From MGBC120314 sp964403785 (GTDB lineage Bacteria; Bacillota; Clostridia; Lachnospirales; Lachnospiraceae), in contig CAYOHM010000086.1 in the NCBI GenBank assembly GCA_964403785.1, forward strand, positions 1 through 7,634: 7,634 nt of DNA, in the 5' to 3' direction. Shown piece by piece: positions 6,360-7,634 of the stretch (positions are counted from its first letter, which is position 1; every line of letters starts with the position of its first letter). A model generated the notes under the pieces. That model was given only the letters and a program-made list of their open reading frames with translations. It did no database searches and was not told where the DNA came from. The position numbers were made by a program, and so were the translations under genes.

Positions 6360-7529
6360 ATGGAAATTAAAAGAGCTAAAATGTTAGACCATTTTCAGAC
6401 AGGGATTTTTGCAGCATTAAATGAAAAAAAAGAAGAAATGATAAAATCCGGCAGGAAGGTTTATAATTTTTCCGTAGGTACGCCTGATTTTAAGCCGGCG
6501 CAGCACATTGTAGACGCGCTGGTTGAAGCAGCCGCAGACCCTACACAGTACGGATATTCCTTAAGAGACCTTCCTGAGCTGCTTGAGGCTGTAAAGGACT
6601 ATTATATGGAGAGGTTCGGAGTTTCGATTGAAACGGACGAGATTACCTCAATTCATGGCTCACAGGAGGGTATAGGACACATCGGTATGGCACTTACAAG
6701 TCCGGGAGATGTTGCGATTCTGCCAAATCCGGGCTATCCTATCTTTGAGGTCGGTGCATACCTTGGCGGGGCAGAGATGTATTTTTATCCTCTTACTAAG
6801 GAGAACAATTATCTGCCTGATTTTGATGCGATTCCTGAGGAAATAGCTCAAAAAGCTAAGTTTATGGTGCTCTCATATCCATATAATCCCGTGTGTGCTG
6901 TCGGTACACCGCAGATGTACAGGTCGGCAATAGCATTTGCAAAAAAATATAATATCATTATTATTCACGATAATGCATACTCCGATATTATTTATGACGG
7001 TAATGTCGGAGGCTCCTTCCTTTCATATGAAGGGGCAAAGGAGGTTGGTGTAGAGTGCTTTTCTCTCTCAAAGTCCTTTAATGTAACGGGCTGCAGAATT
7101 TCATTTGTAGTTGGCAACAAAGAGGTGGTTGATGCAATTAAATTGCTTCGTTCCCAGATTGATTTCGGTATGTTTATTCCTATCCAAAAGGCGGCAATAG
7201 CTGCTCTAAAGGGTCCGAAGGATATGGTAAAAGAGCAGTGCATTGAGTACCAGAAGAGAAGGGATGCACTTTGCGGCGGCTTTAGGAGTATCGGCTGGAA
7301 TGTGCCTGACAGTAAGGGCACTATGTTTGTATGGGCACCGATTCCTGAAAAATTCAAGTCATCACAGGAATTTTGTATGGAGCTTATGGACAAAACAGGA
7401 GTTATTTGCACACCGGGCAGCTCTTTCGGAAGTCTGGGAGAGGGCTATGTAAGATTTGCACTTGTGCTTCCGACAGAAACGATAAATGAAGTGGTTAGGA
7501 TTATTGATGAAAGTGGGATAATGACTTAG
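6360..7529 (+). CDS. Class I/II PLP-dependent aminotransferase (LL-DAP aminotransferase-like group)
   Basis: This is a fold-type I aminotransferase, probably a cytoplasmic dimer, of 389 residues (full length for the family). The PLP lysine is Lys238 in SLSKSFNVTG. Other cofactor or substrate residues by family pattern are Asn176 (SYPYNPV), Asp204 and Tyr207 (HDNAYSDI), Arg246 (TGCRISF) and the substrate-carboxylate Arg365 (YVRFAL). GSQEGIGH (100-107) and LPNPGYPIF (121-129) recall the LL-diaminopimelate/alanine aminotransferase branch, but the amino acid substrate cannot be assigned. Two motif departures are visible: NPVCAV instead of the usual NPTGAV, and TGCRI instead of TGWRI. The ATG lies 24 bases after the receptor stop, with only a modest AGGG ribosome binding site (6349-6352). 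With no terminator between them, the two genes are probably co-transcribed. No polyamine-specific feature was seen. Confidence 0.92.
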   Translation: MEIKRAKMLDHFQTGIFAALNEKKEEMIKSGRKVYNFSVGTPDFKPAQHIVDALVEAAADPTQYGYSLRDLPELLEAVKDYYMERFGVSIETDEITSIHGSQEGIGHIGMALTSPGDVAILPNPGYPIFEVGAYLGGAEMYFYPLTKENNYLPDFDAIPEEIAQKAKFMVLSYPYNPVCAVGTPQMYRSAIAFAKKYNIIIIHDNAYSDIIYDGNVGGSFLSYEGAKEVGVECFSLSKSFNVTGCRISFVVGNKEVVDAIKLLRSQIDFGMFIPIQKAAIAALKGPKDMVKEQCIEYQKRRDALCGGFRSIGWNVPDSKGTMFVWAPIPEKFKSSQEFCMELMDKTGVICTPGSSFGSLGEGYVRFALVLPTETINEVVRIIDESGIMT

Positions 7530-7558
7530 TTCTCTGTACCACAAAAAGTAGAAATTAT

Positions 7559-7634
7559 ATGAAATTTACAAAAACAGCACTACTATTTCTTATATTGTGT
7601 TTTGGATTTATTATTCAGAGTGAATTGTTTATTT
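7559..7634 (+). CDS. Start of a predicted secreted or membrane-anchored protein (3' partial)
   Basis: An ATG at 7559 opens a frame that runs to the window end without a stop. Its 25 visible residues begin MKFTKT, followed by a hydrophobic run (ALLFLILCFGFII) and a polar QSE, the shape of a signal peptide or first membrane helix. A Cys at residue 14 is not in a convincing lipobox. The ribosome binding site is weak (AAGTAGA, 7546-7552) and no promoter or terminator is evident in the 29 bases after the aminotransferase stop, so it may belong to the same transcript. Too little is present to name a family, and a chance reading frame cannot be excluded. Confidence 0.5.
   Translation, partial: MKFTKTALLFLILCFGFIIQSELFI

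Overview
The window reads as a gene-dense chromosomal piece from a low-to-mid GC Gram-positive, most likely a motile member of the Clostridia (Lachnospiraceae-like). The support is indirect. Ribosome binding sites are strong and purine-rich, promoters are close to the sigma-A consensus, the solute-binding protein is a lipoprotein, and a TSCPD (TIGR03905-type) small protein is present. Species cannot be fixed from sequence alone. All recognised genes lie on the + strand.

Layout. (1) Positions 1-71 hold the last residues of an upstream gene, probably a MalY/PatB-type aminotransferase, followed by a small TSCPD-domain gene (86-349) and a clear intrinsic terminator (363-396). (2) A sigma-A promoter (404-431) and two candidate operator-like inverted repeats (438-480) precede a five-gene unit: an XRE/cupin regulator and potA, potB, potC and potD. 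These encode the ATPase, two permeases and the lipoprotein binding protein of a spermidine/putrescine ABC importer. Junctions are tight (1-29 nt) and no terminator lies between the genes. (3) A textbook promoter (TTGACA, 17 nt, TATAAT; 4772-4800) overlaps the potD stop codon. It drives a chemoreceptor-type gene with a multi-pass membrane N-terminus and no visible HAMP domain (4833-6335), followed 24 nt later by a class I/II PLP aminotransferase (6360-7529). (4) The last 76 bases open a new reading frame with a signal-peptide or membrane-anchor-like N-terminus (7559 to window end).

How they work together. The HTH-cupin regulator probably senses a polyamine or related small ligand and controls its own operon, and the Pot proteins import polyamine. 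The receptor and aminotransferase look like a separate transcription unit that may also receive read-through from potD. The function of that pairing is unknown.

Most of the window is a well-known system. The points worth a second look are the start codon and operator of the regulator, altered ligand-site residues in PotD, the promoter embedded in the potD stop, the unusual receptor architecture with its aminotransferase partner, and an altered NPTG-type motif in that aminotransferase. I see no strong evidence of a wholly new system, mobile element, CRISPR array or RNA gene. No stretch longer than 300 bases lacks a gene.
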